64,000 nt of DNA from JAVVHH01 sp964613945 (GCA_964613945.1 CAZTJC010000003.1:201493-265492), one strand, 5' to 3'; shown: positions 1-10,048, counted from the first letter of the stretch. Made by a program: numbers and translations. The notes: generated by a model not told the origin, from the letters alone.

Positions 1-1
1 C

Positions 2-658
2 ACCTGCCCGCTGGTCAGCAAGGTGCACCGCGAGGCCGAGCGGCACTTCGCCAATGGCGGCCCGGGCCAGCGCCACATCCTGATGATTGGCCATGCCGGG
101 CATCCCGAGGTCGTGGGCACCATGGGCCAGTTGCCTCCGGGCAGCGTGACCCTGGTGCAGGACGTCGACGACGCCCGCACCGTGACCGCCGCCGACCCGA
201 GCAACCTGGCCTTCATCACCCAGACGACGCTGTCGGTCGACGACACCGCCGAGATCGTCGAAACGCTGCGCACGCGCTTCCCGCTCATCGAAGGCCCGAA
301 GAACGAGGACATCTGCTACGCGACCACCAACCGCCAGGCGGCGGTCAAGGCGGTGGCGCCGGAGTGCGACCTGGTCGTGGTGATCGGCAGCCCCAACAGC
401 AGCAACTCGCAGCGGCTGCGCGAGGTCGCCGAGCGAGCTGGCGCCAAGCGCGCGATCCTGTTGCCGCGCGCCAACCAGCTCGACTGGTCCGCGCTCGACG
501 GCGTCCGTCGCCTGGGCCTCACCGCTGGCGCGTCCGCCCCGGAAACGCTGGTGCAGGAACTGCTCGGCGCCCTGGGCGAGCGCTATACGCTGGAGATCGA
601 GGAACGCCGGGTCACGACGGAGGACGTCGTCTTCAAGCTGCCCGCCGGCCTCACCTGA
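2..658 (+). CDS. ispH: 4-hydroxy-3-methylbut-2-enyl diphosphate reductase IspH, 5' truncated by the window edge
   Basis: Last enzyme of the MEP isoprenoid pathway: a cytosolic 4Fe-4S protein that reduces HMBPP to IPP and DMAPP. The visible 218 residues open at the second cluster cysteine (TCPLVSKVH). They continue with the family motif TQTTLSVDDT near residue 80 and the third cysteine in EDICYATTNRQ near residue 103, followed by GSPNSSNSQRL. The first cysteine and roughly 90-100 N-terminal residues lie outside the window. The frame is open from base 2, so the ATG at 23 is internal and not a start. It lies 24 bases upstream of thrB, an alphaproteobacterial order. Identification is firm; only the start is unknown. 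Confidence 0.97.
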   Translation, partial: TCPLVSKVHREAERHFANGGPGQRHILMIGHAGHPEVVGTMGQLPPGSVTLVQDVDDARTVTAADPSNLAFITQTTLSVDDTAEIVETLRTRFPLIEGPKNEDICYATTNRQAAVKAVAPECDLVVVIGSPNSSNSQRLREVAERAGAKRAILLPRANQLDWSALDGVRRLGLTAGASAPETLVQELLGALGERYTLEIEERRVTTEDVVFKLPAGLT

Positions 659-682
659 CGTCCGACACCTGAGAGCGCATTT

Positions 683-1657
683 GTGGCCGTTTACACCGAA
701 GTCACCGACGATGCGCTCTCATCATTCCTCGAGGAATACGACCTCGGCACCGCCGTAGCCTTCCGCGGCATCGCCGAGGGCGTCGAGAACAGCAACTTCC
801 AGCTTCGCACCACTCAGGGCGATTTCATTCTGACGCTGTACGAGCGCCGAGTCGATCCGGCGGAATTGCCGTGGTTCATCGGCCTCATGCAGCATCTGGC
901 CAGCCAGGGCATCGTTTGCCCGCTTCCCGTTGCCGGCAAGGATGGCGGCAAGCTCAGAAACCTGGCCGGCCGGCCCGCCTGCATCACCACCTTCCTCCCC
1001 GGTGTCTGGCCTCGCCGTGTCCGCCCCGAGCATTGCGGGCCGCTGGGCGCCGCCCTTGCCGAGTTGCACCAAGCCGGCGTCGGCTACGCTCCGCAGCGCC
1101 CGAACGCGCTCGGCCCCGCCGGCTGGCGGCCGTTGCTCGAGCACTGCCTGCCCCGCGCCGACCAGGTCCAGCCCGGCCTTGCCGCCGAGTTGGAAACCGC
1201 GCTGGACCACATCCTGGGCAACTGGCCGGCCGACCTGCCCCGCGGCCATATTCATGCCGACCTGTTCCCCGACAACGTGTTCTTTCTCGACGGCAAGCTG
1301 TCCGGCCTGATCGACTTCTACTTCGCCGCCACCGACCTGTTGGCCTACGACATCGCCGTCTGCCTCAACGCGTGGTGCTTCGAGCCGGCGCATCAGGCCG
1401 CGCCGCTGCAGTTCAACGTCACCAAGGCGCGCGCCCTGCTCCGCGCCTACACCGCGACCCGGCCGCTCTCCCCTGCCGAACGTGCCGCCCTGCCCGTGCT
1501 GTGTCAGGGGGCCGCGATCCGCTTCCTGCTCACCCGGCTCTACGATTGGGTGAATACCCCGGAGGGCGCCATGGTCACGCGCAAGGATCCGCTGGAATAT
1601 CTCCGCCGTCTCCGATTCCATCTGAAAGCGACCGACGCCCATGCCTACGGACTCTGA
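683..1657 (+). CDS. thrB: homoserine kinase, ThrB of the APH/choline-kinase fold
   Basis: Phosphorylates homoserine with ATP on the way to threonine. The 324-residue protein begins at a GTG giving MAVYTEVTDD, the usual N-terminus of the alphaproteobacterial type. It has the phosphotransferase-fold catalytic loop HADLFPDNV near residue 190 and the metal-binding IDFYFA about 18 residues later. This is the aminoglycoside-phosphotransferase-like form rather than the GHMP kinase form of E. coli. Its last 17 bases overlap rnhA, so the two are probably translated together. The ribosome binding site before the GTG is weak. Confidence 0.95.
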   Translation: MAVYTEVTDDALSSFLEEYDLGTAVAFRGIAEGVENSNFQLRTTQGDFILTLYERRVDPAELPWFIGLMQHLASQGIVCPLPVAGKDGGKLRNLAGRPACITTFLPGVWPRRVRPEHCGPLGAALAELHQAGVGYAPQRPNALGPAGWRPLLEHCLPRADQVQPGLAAELETALDHILGNWPADLPRGHIHADLFPDNVFFLDGKLSGLIDFYFAATDLLAYDIAVCLNAWCFEPAHQAAPLQFNVTKARALLRAYTATRPLSPAERAALPVLCQGAAIRFLLTRLYDWVNTPEGAMVTRKDPLEYLRRLRFHLKATDAHAYGL

Positions 1658-2087
1658 GCCCGTCCAGATCTGGACCGATGGCGGCTGCAAGCCCAATCCC
1701 GGCCCTGGTGGCTGGGCCGCGATCCTGCGCCTCGGCGGAGCCGAAAAGGAGCTGACCGGCGGCGACAAGGTTACCACCAACAACCGCATGGAACTCACCG
1801 CCGCCGCAGCCTCGCTCGAAGCGCTGACCCGGCCCTGCAAGGTCGTGATCAACACCGACAGCGAGTATGTGAAGAACGGCATCACCCGCTGGCACACCGG
1901 CTGGGTCCGCCGCAACTGGCGCAACTCGGCCGGCGATCCCGTCGCCAACATGGACCTCTGGCGCCGCCTGCTCGACGCGGCCAAGCCGCACGACATCGAG
2001 TGGAAATGGGTGCGCGGCCACAATGGCGACGTCATGAACGAACGCGCCGACCGCCTGGCCACCAGCGCCCGCGAGGCGATCCTGTGA
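1641..2087 (+). CDS. rnhA: ribonuclease HI
   Basis: Degrades the RNA strand of RNA-DNA hybrids such as Okazaki primers and R-loops. The 148-residue protein has the standard length. The carboxylates are visible as D13 in WTDGGC, E51 in NNRMEL, D73 in NTDSEY and D137 in NERADRLA, with the catalytic histidine H127 in VRGHNGD. It overlaps thrB by 17 bases at its start. At its end it shares a GTGA junction with the next gene. All residues expected for an active RNase HI are present. Confidence 0.96.
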   Translation: MPTDSEPVQIWTDGGCKPNPGPGGWAAILRLGGAEKELTGGDKVTTNNRMELTAAAASLEALTRPCKVVINTDSEYVKNGITRWHTGWVRRNWRNSAGDPVANMDLWRRLLDAAKPHDIEWKWVRGHNGDVMNERADRLATSAREAIL

Positions 2088-2965
2088 CGGTCCGGCATGT
2101 GGGCGTGATCGGTCTTGGCAACATGGGGCTGCCGATGGCTACCGTGCTGGCCAAGGCCGGCTTCGCGGTCTCCGGTTTCGACCTCAGCGCGGAACGGCTC
2201 GCCTTGGCAGGGAAGAGCGGCATCACGCCGGAGGCCGACCTCGCGACGCTGTTGCGCGACGTCGATGCGGTGGTCTCCTCCCTGCCCTATGCGCGCGATG
2301 TCGAGGCGGTGTTGACCACGCCGGATGCGCTGCTCGCCCGGCGGGACCGCCGGGTCATCGTGGTAGACACTTCCACGGCCGATCCCACTACCAGCCGCCG
2401 CCTCGCTGCCCAGCTTGCCGAGGCCGGGCATGGCCATCTCGACGCCCCCGTCAGCGGCGGTCCGTCCGGTGCGGCCGAAGGCGCGCTGACGTTCATGGTC
2501 GGCGGCAGCATGGACGACGTTGCTCTCGCGCAGCCCCTCCTCGACGCCATGGCGGCCAAGGTCGTCCATGTCGGCCCGTCAGGCGCCGGCAACGTCGCCA
2601 AGCTGATCAATAACATGCTGGTCGCCGCCCATATGATCACCACCGGCGAAGCCATCCGCCTGGCCGAAGCGGCGGGCGTCGATGCCGGCGCCGCGCTCGC
2701 CGTGGTCAATGCCGCGACCGGGCGCAGCGGCATCAGCGAGGTCCACTTTCCGCGCTGGATCATGTCGAACCGCTTCGATAGCGGCTTCTCGGCCGGGCTG
2801 ATGCGCAAGGATGTCGGCCTGGCTGCCGATCTGGCTGCCGAAACCGGTCTCGACCTGCCGCTCAGCCGCGAGGTCGCCCGCCTCTGGCTCGAGGACCGCA
2901 CGGCCGTCGCCGACACCGAGGATTTCACCCGCATGGCCGGCTACCGTCCCGAGGACCATTTATGA
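2084..2965 (+). CDS. NAD(P)-dependent beta-hydroxyacid dehydrogenase, 3-hydroxyisobutyrate dehydrogenase / tartronate semialdehyde reductase family
   Basis: A 293-residue cytosolic oxidoreductase. The start chosen is the GTG at 2084, overlapping the rnhA stop as GTGA; the reading upstream of it is just rnhA out of frame. The Rossmann motif GVIGLGNMGLPM lies at residues 5-16. The substrate loop DAPVSGGPSG is near residue 123, and the catalytic lysine sits in GNVAKLINNM near residue 170. The exact substrate cannot be read; 3-hydroxyisobutyrate, tartronate semialdehyde and succinic semialdehyde reductases share this architecture. It is coupled to the PcaC-like gene by an ATGA overlap, hinting at one catabolic step sequence. 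Confidence 0.88.
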   Translation: MTVRHVGVIGLGNMGLPMATVLAKAGFAVSGFDLSAERLALAGKSGITPEADLATLLRDVDAVVSSLPYARDVEAVLTTPDALLARRDRRVIVVDTSTADPTTSRRLAAQLAEAGHGHLDAPVSGGPSGAAEGALTFMVGGSMDDVALAQPLLDAMAAKVVHVGPSGAGNVAKLINNMLVAAHMITTGEAIRLAEAAGVDAGAALAVVNAATGRSGISEVHFPRWIMSNRFDSGFSAGLMRKDVGLAADLAAETGLDLPLSREVARLWLEDRTAVADTEDFTRMAGYRPEDHL

Positions 2966-3366
2966 GCGACGACCTTCTCAAGACCGGCCTGGCCATCCGC
3001 GGCGACGTGATCGGGCACGCACGCTCCGAAGCCGCCCTGGCCGGGGCCACCGCCTTCGATCGCCCATTCCAGGAACTCGCGCTCCGCTATTGCTGGGGCG
3101 AGATCTGGGGCCGACCCGGCCTCGACCACCGCACCCGCAGCATGATCAACCTCGCCATGCTCGCTGCCATGGCCAAGCCGAACGAACTCCGCATCCACCT
3201 CCGCGGCGCGCTGACCAACGGCGTGACCAAGGCGGAGATCCAGGAGATCTTCCTGCAGGCGACCGTTTATTGCGGCGTGCCGACTGCCGGTGAAGCCTTC
3301 AAGGTCGCGCGCGAGGTGTTCGAGGAACCGGACTACGCCGCGCTCGGGGGCGAACTGCCACAGTAA
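2962..3366 (+). CDS. carboxymuconolactone decarboxylase family protein, PcaC-like
   Basis: A 134-residue all-helical protein. It closely resembles 4-carboxymuconolactone decarboxylases, with FDRPFQELALRYCWGEIW near residue 33, RTRSMINLAMLAA in the middle and the closing VYCGVPTAGEAF. PcaC acts in the beta-ketoadipate pathway of aromatic breakdown. No other pca genes are near, so that specific role is inference only. It starts at an ATG overlapping the preceding dehydrogenase stop (ATGA) and ends one base before the permease ATG, so the three are probably one transcript. The CxxC pair of AhpD peroxidase-like relatives is absent. Confidence 0.85.
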   Translation: MSDDLLKTGLAIRGDVIGHARSEAALAGATAFDRPFQELALRYCWGEIWGRPGLDHRTRSMINLAMLAAMAKPNELRIHLRGALTNGVTKAEIQEIFLQATVYCGVPTAGEAFKVAREVFEEPDYAALGGELPQ

Positions 3367-3367
3367 G

Positions 3368-5293
3368 ATGTCGCTGACGCGGTTCCTGTTCGGCCGCTCC
3401 CTCGCCAACAAGGAGGCGGAGGGCCGCAAGATCGGCGTGCTTGAGGGGCTTCCCGCCATGGGCCTGGACGGGCTCGGCTCGGCCGCCTACGGGCCGGAAG
3501 CCATGCTGACCGTCCTGGCGGTGACCGGGGCGGCCGGGCTGTCGGCGATCGGGCCGATCACCTGGGTCATCCTGATCCTGCTGGCGATCGTGTTCCTATC
3601 CTATTGGCAGACCATCGCGGCCTACCCCAGCAATGGCGGCGCCTACACCGTCGCGCGCGAAAACCTCGGCACCGATGCCGGGTTGCTCGCCGCGGCGGCG
3701 CTGATGGTCGACTACATGCTCAACGTCGCCGTCGGCATCTCCGCCGGCATCGGCGCGCTGGCTTCCGCCATTCCGGCGATACACGCCTATACGCTGCCGC
3801 TCTGCCTGGCGGTCCTCGCCGTGGTCACGCTGGTTAACCTGCGCGGCACGCGCGAGAGCGGCCTCGTGTTCGCCGGCCCGACCTACGTCTTCATCGCCAG
3901 CCTGGCCGTCGTGCTGGTCACCGGCGCCAGCATGGCCTTCACGGCGAACGGTCACCCGGCCGCGGTCATCGCCCCGCCGGCGCTGGCGACGGCTGAACCG
4001 GTGTCGCTGTGGCTGCTGCTCCGTGCGTTCGCTGCCGGCTGCACGGCGATGACCGGGGTCGAGGCGGTCAGCAACGGCGTGGGCGCCTTCCGGGAACCCC
4101 GCGTTCGTCACGCCCATCGCACGCTGGCCGCCATCGTGGTCGTGCTCGGCCTGCTGCTGCTCGGCATCGCCTACGTGGCGCGCGCCTACGGCATCTCGGC
4201 CATGGACGAGACGGCCGAGGGCTATCGCAGCGTGCTGTCCCAGATCGTCGAGGCCGTGTTCGGACGCGGCTGGATCTACAACGTCACCATCGCGTCCGTG
4301 CTGGCGGTGTTGTGCCTTTCCGCCAACACCAGCTTCGTCGGCTTTCCGCGCCTGTGTCGCCAGATCGCCAGCGACGGTTATCTGCCCAAGGCCTTCGCCG
4401 TCCCGGGCCGCCGCCTGGTTTACACCGCCGGGATCCTGTTCCTGGCGGGCGGCGCCGGGCTGCTGTTGATCGGGTTCGGCGGCATCACCGATCGGCTGAT
4501 CCCATTGTTCGCAGTCGGTGCGTTCCTGTCCTTCACCATGAGCCAGGCCGGCATGGCCACCCACTGGCTCCGTACCCAAACGCGGGACACGATCCGGCTG
4601 GGCATCAACGGCACCGGCGCCCTGGCCACGATGGCGGCCTTGATCATCATCCTGATCGCCAAGTTCGAGGATGGCGCCTGGCTCACCATCGTCATCATCC
4701 CGGCCACCCTGGTCCTGCTCCGCATCATCAACCGCTATTATGCCAATCTCGATCAGCAGCTGCTCCAACCTGTAGAGCGCCGGCTGGACCTCAGCACGCA
4801 GTCGCCGCCGTTGATCGTCATTCCGATCAGCCGCTGGGATCGGGTCAGCCAGAACGCGCTGGCCTACGCGCTGCGTCTCTCGCCGGACATCGTCGCGCTG
4901 CACTGCACGGAGCTTTCCGGCCCCGATGCCGAGGAGATCGTCGCCCGCATCAGGACGGACTGGCAACGCGACGTCGAGGCTCCGGCTCGCGAGGCCGGTA
5001 TCGCCGCGCCGCGCCTCGTCGTCGAACCCTCACCCTATCGCAGCGTGCTGGCACCCCTGCTGCGCCAGATCGCCGGGCTGCGAGCCGATCAGCCGAACCG
5101 CTGCATCGCCGTGTTGATTCCGCTGCTGATCGAGGCTCGCTGGTGGGAGGTGCTGCTGCACACGCATCACGAACGCCGGCTCCGTACCGCGCTGCTGCGT
5201 CATGGTGGCGCGGACACCGCCGTCATCGGCGTTCCGTGGCAGCTACAGCCGCCCGATCCCGGGCGTGGCATCGCCGAAGAGGAACAAGGCTGA
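3368..5293 (+). CDS. APC superfamily amino acid permease with C-terminal cytoplasmic domain
   Basis: A 641-residue inner-membrane permease. The start ATG follows the PcaC-like stop by one base. The first membrane helix region shows the APC pattern LDGLGSAAYGPEA near residue 30, followed by about twelve hydrophobic segments up to residue 470. The last 170 residues are hydrophilic, beginning QQLLQPVERRL, and contain a USP-like alpha/beta pattern (LIVIPISRWDRVSQNALAYA). This arrangement is typical of the larger APC family proteins. The substrate, amino acid or polyamine, cannot be deduced. It probably ends the operon that begins at thrB or earlier. Confidence 0.87.
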   Translation: MSLTRFLFGRSLANKEAEGRKIGVLEGLPAMGLDGLGSAAYGPEAMLTVLAVTGAAGLSAIGPITWVILILLAIVFLSYWQTIAAYPSNGGAYTVARENLGTDAGLLAAAALMVDYMLNVAVGISAGIGALASAIPAIHAYTLPLCLAVLAVVTLVNLRGTRESGLVFAGPTYVFIASLAVVLVTGASMAFTANGHPAAVIAPPALATAEPVSLWLLLRAFAAGCTAMTGVEAVSNGVGAFREPRVRHAHRTLAAIVVVLGLLLLGIAYVARAYGISAMDETAEGYRSVLSQIVEAVFGRGWIYNVTIASVLAVLCLSANTSFVGFPRLCRQIASDGYLPKAFAVPGRRLVYTAGILFLAGGAGLLLIGFGGITDRLIPLFAVGAFLSFTMSQAGMATHWLRTQTRDTIRLGINGTGALATMAALIIILIAKFEDGAWLTIVIIPATLVLLRIINRYYANLDQQLLQPVERRLDLSTQSPPLIVIPISRWDRVSQNALAYALRLSPDIVALHCTELSGPDAEEIVARIRTDWQRDVEAPAREAGIAAPRLVVEPSPYRSVLAPLLRQIAGLRADQPNRCIAVLIPLLIEARWWEVLLHTHHERRLRTALLRHGGADTAVIGVPWQLQPPDPGRGIAEEEQG

Positions 5294-5387
5294 ACCGCCG
5301 CTGGTAGCGGCCCCGAAGCTGCGTTACGGTCAGGGTCAATCGGCCGAACGCCGCACGACGGGGGAAATGACATGCGCTGTCCGGGTG

Positions 5388-6207
5388 ATGGACCGACGTA
5401 ATCGAAGCGTCTCGAGCGTGACCGAACGCGTGGGACTCGCGGGCGCCCCGCTGCTTGAGATCGACGCCGTGGCCGTGCGATTCGGCGGCATCCGCGCGCT
5501 GCAGGGCGTGTCGTTCACCGTAGGCGCCGGCCAGATTTGCGGCCTGATCGGGCCGAACGGCTCCGGCAAGACGACGATGTTCAACTGCATCAGCGGCATC
5601 TATCGACCCGGCGAGGGCGAGGTGCGGCTGTCCGGCCAGTCGCTCCGCGGTGTGGCCAAGCACACCATCGTCGACCGCGGCATCGGCCGCACTTTCCAGA
5701 ACGTGGCGCTGTTCCGCTCCATGACCGTGCGCGACAACATGCTGGCCGGCGCGCACCACCTTGGTCGATCCGGCTTCATCGCCAACGCATTGCGCCTGCC
5801 GCGCGCGCGCCGCGAGGACACCGCCGCACACGAGCATCTCGAGCAGTTGCTGGATTTTCTCGAGCTCCGCGCCGTCGCCGACATCCCCGTCTCGGCACTG
5901 CCGTTCGGTACCCAGAAACGCGTCGAAATGGCCCGCGCGCTGATCGGGCGGCCCAAATTGCTGCTGCTGGACGAGCCCGCCTGCGGCCTCAACCATGCCG
6001 AGGTCGACGACCTCGCCGGCCTCATCCGCCACGTCCGCGACCGGCTCGAGATCAGCGTGCTGCTGATCGAACATCACATGAGCCTGGTCATGCGCGTCTC
6101 CGACAAGGTCGTGGCGCTCGAGCTGGGCCGCAAGATCGCCGACGGACTGCCGGCCGAGGTGCAGAACGACCCGGAAGTCATCCGGGCTTACCTGGGCGAG
6201 CCCGTGC

Positions 6208-6221
<14 letters not shown>
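5388..6221 (+). CDS. livG: branched-chain amino acid type ABC transporter, ATPase 1 (LivG family)
   Basis: One of two cytoplasmic ATPases that energise a HAAT-type importer. The Walker A motif GPNGSGKTT is at residues 55-63 and the Walker B LLLLDEPACGLN near 195. The signature is degenerate (ALPFGTQKRVEMARAL), as is usual in LivG proteins. ATG 5388 was chosen; ATG 5367 and GTG 5418 are also possible in frame. It is the first gene of a five-gene transporter operon, and the next ATPase overlaps its end by 14 bases. The family label is secure, but the substrate may be amino acids, amides, urea or aromatic acids. Confidence 0.92.
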
Positions 6222-6915
<694 letters not shown>

Positions 6916-6917
6916 GG

Positions 6918-7787
6918 ATGGACGGCTTCCTCCACCAACTCCTCGCCGGCATCGCCTCGGGCGGCATCTACGCCAGCGTCGCACTCGCCTTGGTGATGAT
7001 CTTCCAGGCCACCCACCACGTGAACTTCGCCCAGGGCGAGATGGCGATGTTCTCGACCTACATCGCGCTGGCGCTGATCCAGGCCGGCTTGCCCTACTGG
7101 GTGGCGTTCGCGGTCACGGTGGCGATCTCGTTCGGCATCGGCGCCGTCATCCAGCGCGTGTTGCTGACGCCGCTCGCCGGGTCGCCGGTGCTGGCCAGCG
7201 TCGGCGTGTTCATCGGGCTGCTGCTGATCTTCAACAGCGCCGCCGGGTGGCTGTTCGGCTACACGATCAAGCAGTTTCCCTCGCCGTTCGACGGACCGCC
7301 GATCCTGGGCGGCTTCGTCACCCCGCACGATCTCGGCGCTTTTGCGGTCACGCTGGTGGTGCTGCTCGCGGTGTGGGCGTTCTTCCGCTTCACCAAGCTC
7401 GGCCTAGCCATGCGCGCTGCCGCCTACAACCCGGCGTCCGCCCGCCTCATGGGCATCCGCGTCGGCGCCATGCTCGCGCTCGGCTGGGGCCTGGCTGCCT
7501 CGATCGGCGCAATTGCTGGCATGATGATCGCGCCCGTCGTGTTCCTCGACCCAAACATGATGTCCGGCGTGCTGCTCTACGCCTTCGCCGGCGCGTTGCT
7601 CGGCGGCATCGCCAACCCGCTGGGCGCCGTCGCGGGCGGTTTCGCCATCGGCATCATCGAGAACCTCGCTGGCACCTACCTCGTGGGCAACGAGCTGAAG
7701 CTGACCCTGGCGCTACTCATCATCGTCGGCGTGCTGATGATCAAACCCGCCGGCATCTTCGGCCGCACCATCGTGAGCCGCGTATGA
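6918..7787 (+). CDS. livH: branched-chain amino acid type ABC transporter permease (LivH family)
   Basis: Inner-membrane permease of 289 residues with about eight hydrophobic segments. The N-terminus LLAGIASGGIYASVALALVM and the motif HHVNFAQGEMAMF are typical of LivH, as is the cytoplasmic loop FTKLGLAMRAAAYNP that contacts the ATPase. It forms the translocation pore with the following LivM-like permease. The start ATG is two bases after the livF stop, and the end overlaps livM by four bases (ATGA). Confidence 0.93.
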   Translation: MDGFLHQLLAGIASGGIYASVALALVMIFQATHHVNFAQGEMAMFSTYIALALIQAGLPYWVAFAVTVAISFGIGAVIQRVLLTPLAGSPVLASVGVFIGLLLIFNSAAGWLFGYTIKQFPSPFDGPPILGGFVTPHDLGAFAVTLVVLLAVWAFFRFTKLGLAMRAAAYNPASARLMGIRVGAMLALGWGLAASIGAIAGMMIAPVVFLDPNMMSGVLLYAFAGALLGGIANPLGAVAGGFAIGIIENLAGTYLVGNELKLTLALLIIVGVLMIKPAGIFGRTIVSRV

Positions 7788-8749
7788 GCCGCGAGACCCT
7801 CCTTGGGCTGATCGTCGTCCTGGTCGCGGCGGTGCTGGCCTTCGTGGTCAGCGACTACCGTCTGTTCCAGCTCACTACCCTGACCATCTACGCCGTCGCC
7901 ATCCTCGGCCTGGCGCTGGTCACCGGCTATAACGGCCAGATCTCGCTGGGCCACGGCGCGTTCTACGCCGTTGGCGCCTACGTCACCGCCATCCTGACCT
8001 CGATGTACGACGTGCCTTACTGGGCCACGCTGCCGGTCGCGGCAATCGTCTGCGCTGCGATCGGCTTCTTGGTCGGCTTGCCCGCGCTACGCCTCGGCGG
8101 GCTCTATCTCGCGCTGACCACCTTCGCCCTGGCCGTCGCCACACCACAGCTGCTCAAGCACAAGGCGCTGGAGCACTGGACCGGCGGTGTGCAGGGCATC
8201 GTGGTCGATAAGCCGGACCCGCCGTTCGGTTTGCCGATCAATGCGGATCAATGGGTCTACCTATTCAGCCTGCTCGTCGCCGCGGTCCTGTTCGGCCTGG
8301 CGGCCAACCTGGTGCGCGGCCGCATCGGCCGGGCCATGCGCGCGGTCCGCGACAACGCGCTGGCCGCCGAGGCCACCGGCATCGACGTGGCGCAGTTCAA
8401 GACGCGGACGTTCGCCGTCAGCGCGATGATCACGGGGGTGGCGGGGTCGCTGAGCGCCATCGTGGTCGGCTTCGTGTCGCCGGACAGCTTCACCGTATTC
8501 CTGTCCATCACCCTGTTCACCGGGCTGGTGGTCGGCGGGGCCGCCACGATCGCCGGGCCGGTGTTCGGCGCGATCTTCATCACCTTCCTGCCCAACGTCG
8601 CCGAGCAGGTCTCCAAGGCCGCCCCCGGGGTGATCTACGGCGTCGTGCTGATCGCCTTCATGTTCCTGCTGCCGGACGGCGTCGCGGGTGGGCTCGCCCG
8701 CAAGTCTTCGCGCGGGCTGGGCCGGCTGCTGCGCTCAACCAACAAATAA
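7784..8749 (+). CDS. livM: branched-chain amino acid type ABC transporter permease (LivM family)
   Basis: Second permease, 321 residues, starting at the ATG that overlaps the livH stop. The family motif TGYNGQISLGHGAFYAVGAY is near residue 46. The ATPase-contact loop IGRAMRAVRDNALAAEATGI is near residue 182. A much longer open frame exists upstream but is antisense-like noise over livF and livH, so the coupled ATG is preferred. It is followed 11 bases later by the binding protein with its own strong ribosome binding site. Confidence 0.93.
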   Translation: MSRETLLGLIVVLVAAVLAFVVSDYRLFQLTTLTIYAVAILGLALVTGYNGQISLGHGAFYAVGAYVTAILTSMYDVPYWATLPVAAIVCAAIGFLVGLPALRLGGLYLALTTFALAVATPQLLKHKALEHWTGGVQGIVVDKPDPPFGLPINADQWVYLFSLLVAAVLFGLAANLVRGRIGRAMRAVRDNALAAEATGIDVAQFKTRTFAVSAMITGVAGSLSAIVVGFVSPDSFTVFLSITLFTGLVVGGAATIAGPVFGAIFITFLPNVAEQVSKAAPGVIYGVVLIAFMFLLPDGVAGGLARKSSRGLGRLLRSTNK

Positions 8750-8760
8750 GGAGGAAACCC

Positions 8761-9975
8761 ATGTTCCGCCGCACCCTGCTGACCACTGCCGGCGCCGCCC
8801 TCGCCACCCCCGCGATCTTTCGCCGCGCCTGGGCCGCCGACGCTCCGGGCGTGACCGCCACCGAGATCAAGGTCGGCAACACCGACCCCTATAGCGGCCC
8901 GGCCTCGGCGTACGGCGCCATCGGCCGCGGCCTGACCGCATTCTTCGCGCGCCTGAACGAGAATGGCGGCATCGAGGGCCGCAAGGTCAACTTCATCAGC
9001 TATGACGACGGCTATTCCCCGCCCAAGACCGTCGAGCAGACTCGGCGCTTGGTCGAGCAGGACGGCGTCGCTTTCACCCTGAACGCACTGGGAACCCCGA
9101 CCCAGAGCGCGGTGCAGCGCTACATGAACCAGAAAAAGGTGCCGCAGATCTTCGTTTCCAGCGGCGCCGACAAATGGTCCAACACCAAAGAATTCCCCTG
9201 GACCATCGGCTGGCAGCCCAGCTACCGCACCTCCGGCCAGATCTTCGCCAAATACATCCAGGCCAACAAGCCGGACGGCAAAATCGCCGTGCTGTTCCAG
9301 AACGACGATTTCGGCAAGGACTACCTGCTCGGCCTCAAGGACGTGCTCGGCGACAAATTCGCCAAGATGGTCGTCATCCAGTCGAGCTACGAGGTCACCG
9401 ACCCGACCATCGACAGCCAGGCCGTCGCCATGAAGTCGTCCGGCGCCGACGTGCTGGTCTCCGCCGCCACGCCGAAATTCGCCGCCCAGATCATCCGCAA
9501 GATCTACGACCTCGACTGGCACCCCATGCACCTCGTCACCGACGTGTCGATCTCAGTGGGCGCCGTCATCAACCCGGCCGGCCCCGAGCGCGCCACTGGG
9601 CTGATCGCCGCCTCCTACCTGAAGGACAATGCCGACCCGCAATGGGATAACGACCCCGGCATGACCGAGTGGCGCGGGTTCATGAAGAAATACATGCCGG
9701 ACGCCGAGTTGTCGGACTCCAACTATCCTTATGCATACGGCGTGGCGACATCGTGCATGCAGCTGCTGAAGCAATGCGGGTCGGACTTCTCGCGCGACAA
9801 CATCATGGCGCAGGCGAAGAACCTGGCCACGCATCAACCGCCGACTCTCATCCCTGGCTGCGTCGTCGGCACCAGCGCCACCAACTCGCACCCGATCCGA
9901 CACCTGCACATGCAGCGCTGGAATGGCACCCGGTGGGAGTTGTTCGGCAACATCATCGAGGGTGCCGGCACCTGA
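8761..9975 (+). CDS. livK: periplasmic substrate-binding protein of the LivK / Peripla_BP_6 family
   Basis: Captures the substrate in the periplasm for the LivGFHM-like importer. The 404-residue protein starts at an ATG behind a strong AAGGAGG ribosome site eight bases upstream, consistent with higher expression than the other subunits. The signal peptide MFRRTLLTTAG...AWA ends near residue 25 and carries an RR pair close to the N-terminus, so Tat export is possible. The mature start VTATEIKVGNTDPYSGPAS is the standard LivK opening. It is the last gene of the operon and is followed by hairpins. Ligand identity is unknown. Confidence 0.92.
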   Translation: MFRRTLLTTAGAALATPAIFRRAWAADAPGVTATEIKVGNTDPYSGPASAYGAIGRGLTAFFARLNENGGIEGRKVNFISYDDGYSPPKTVEQTRRLVEQDGVAFTLNALGTPTQSAVQRYMNQKKVPQIFVSSGADKWSNTKEFPWTIGWQPSYRTSGQIFAKYIQANKPDGKIAVLFQNDDFGKDYLLGLKDVLGDKFAKMVVIQSSYEVTDPTIDSQAVAMKSSGADVLVSAATPKFAAQIIRKIYDLDWHPMHLVTDVSISVGAVINPAGPERATGLIAASYLKDNADPQWDNDPGMTEWRGFMKKYMPDAELSDSNYPYAYGVATSCMQLLKQCGSDFSRDNIMAQAKNLATHQPPTLIPGCVVGTSATNSHPIRHLHMQRWNGTRWELFGNIIEGAGT

Positions 9976-9999
9976 CCACCTCCCTTTAGTAGGGTGGTC
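9974..9999 (+). terminator. possible hairpin at the end of the liv-type operon
   Basis: A 7-bp inverted repeat GACCACC / GGTGGTC begins inside the stop codon of the binding-protein gene and encloses a 12-base loop containing TTTAG. There is no run of T after it, so it would be a weak or Rho-assisted terminator, or an mRNA-stabilising hairpin. Confidence 0.35.
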
Positions 10000-10006
10000 C
10001 CTCCAG

Positions 10007-10043
10007 CCGGACCGATGTAAGCCATCGGCACACATCGGTCCGG
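10007..10043. promoter_or_regulatory. perfect 12-bp inverted repeat ahead of the TetR gene, candidate operator
   Basis: The arms CCGGACCGATGT (10007-10018) and ACATCGGTCCGG (10032-10043) are perfectly complementary around a 13-base spacer. The right arm ends five bases before the ATG of the TetR-family gene. The site lies between the transporter operon and the regulator. It could be the binding site of the regulator (autoregulation) or an RNA hairpin covering the ribosome binding region. The symmetry is seen directly; the function is inferred. Confidence 0.5.
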
Positions 10044-10048
10044 GGCTC

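Noticed and set aside
722..2569. A 615-codon open frame on the minus strand.
   Set aside because: It is the complement of thrB, rnhA and the dehydrogenase, all well supported by motifs. Long antisense frames are expected at this GC content.
3596..4966. A 456-codon minus-strand frame with Asp/Gly/Gln/Arg-rich text.
   Set aside because: It lies over the APC permease and its composition is the typical antisense of a hydrophobic GC-rich gene. It has no recognisable domain.
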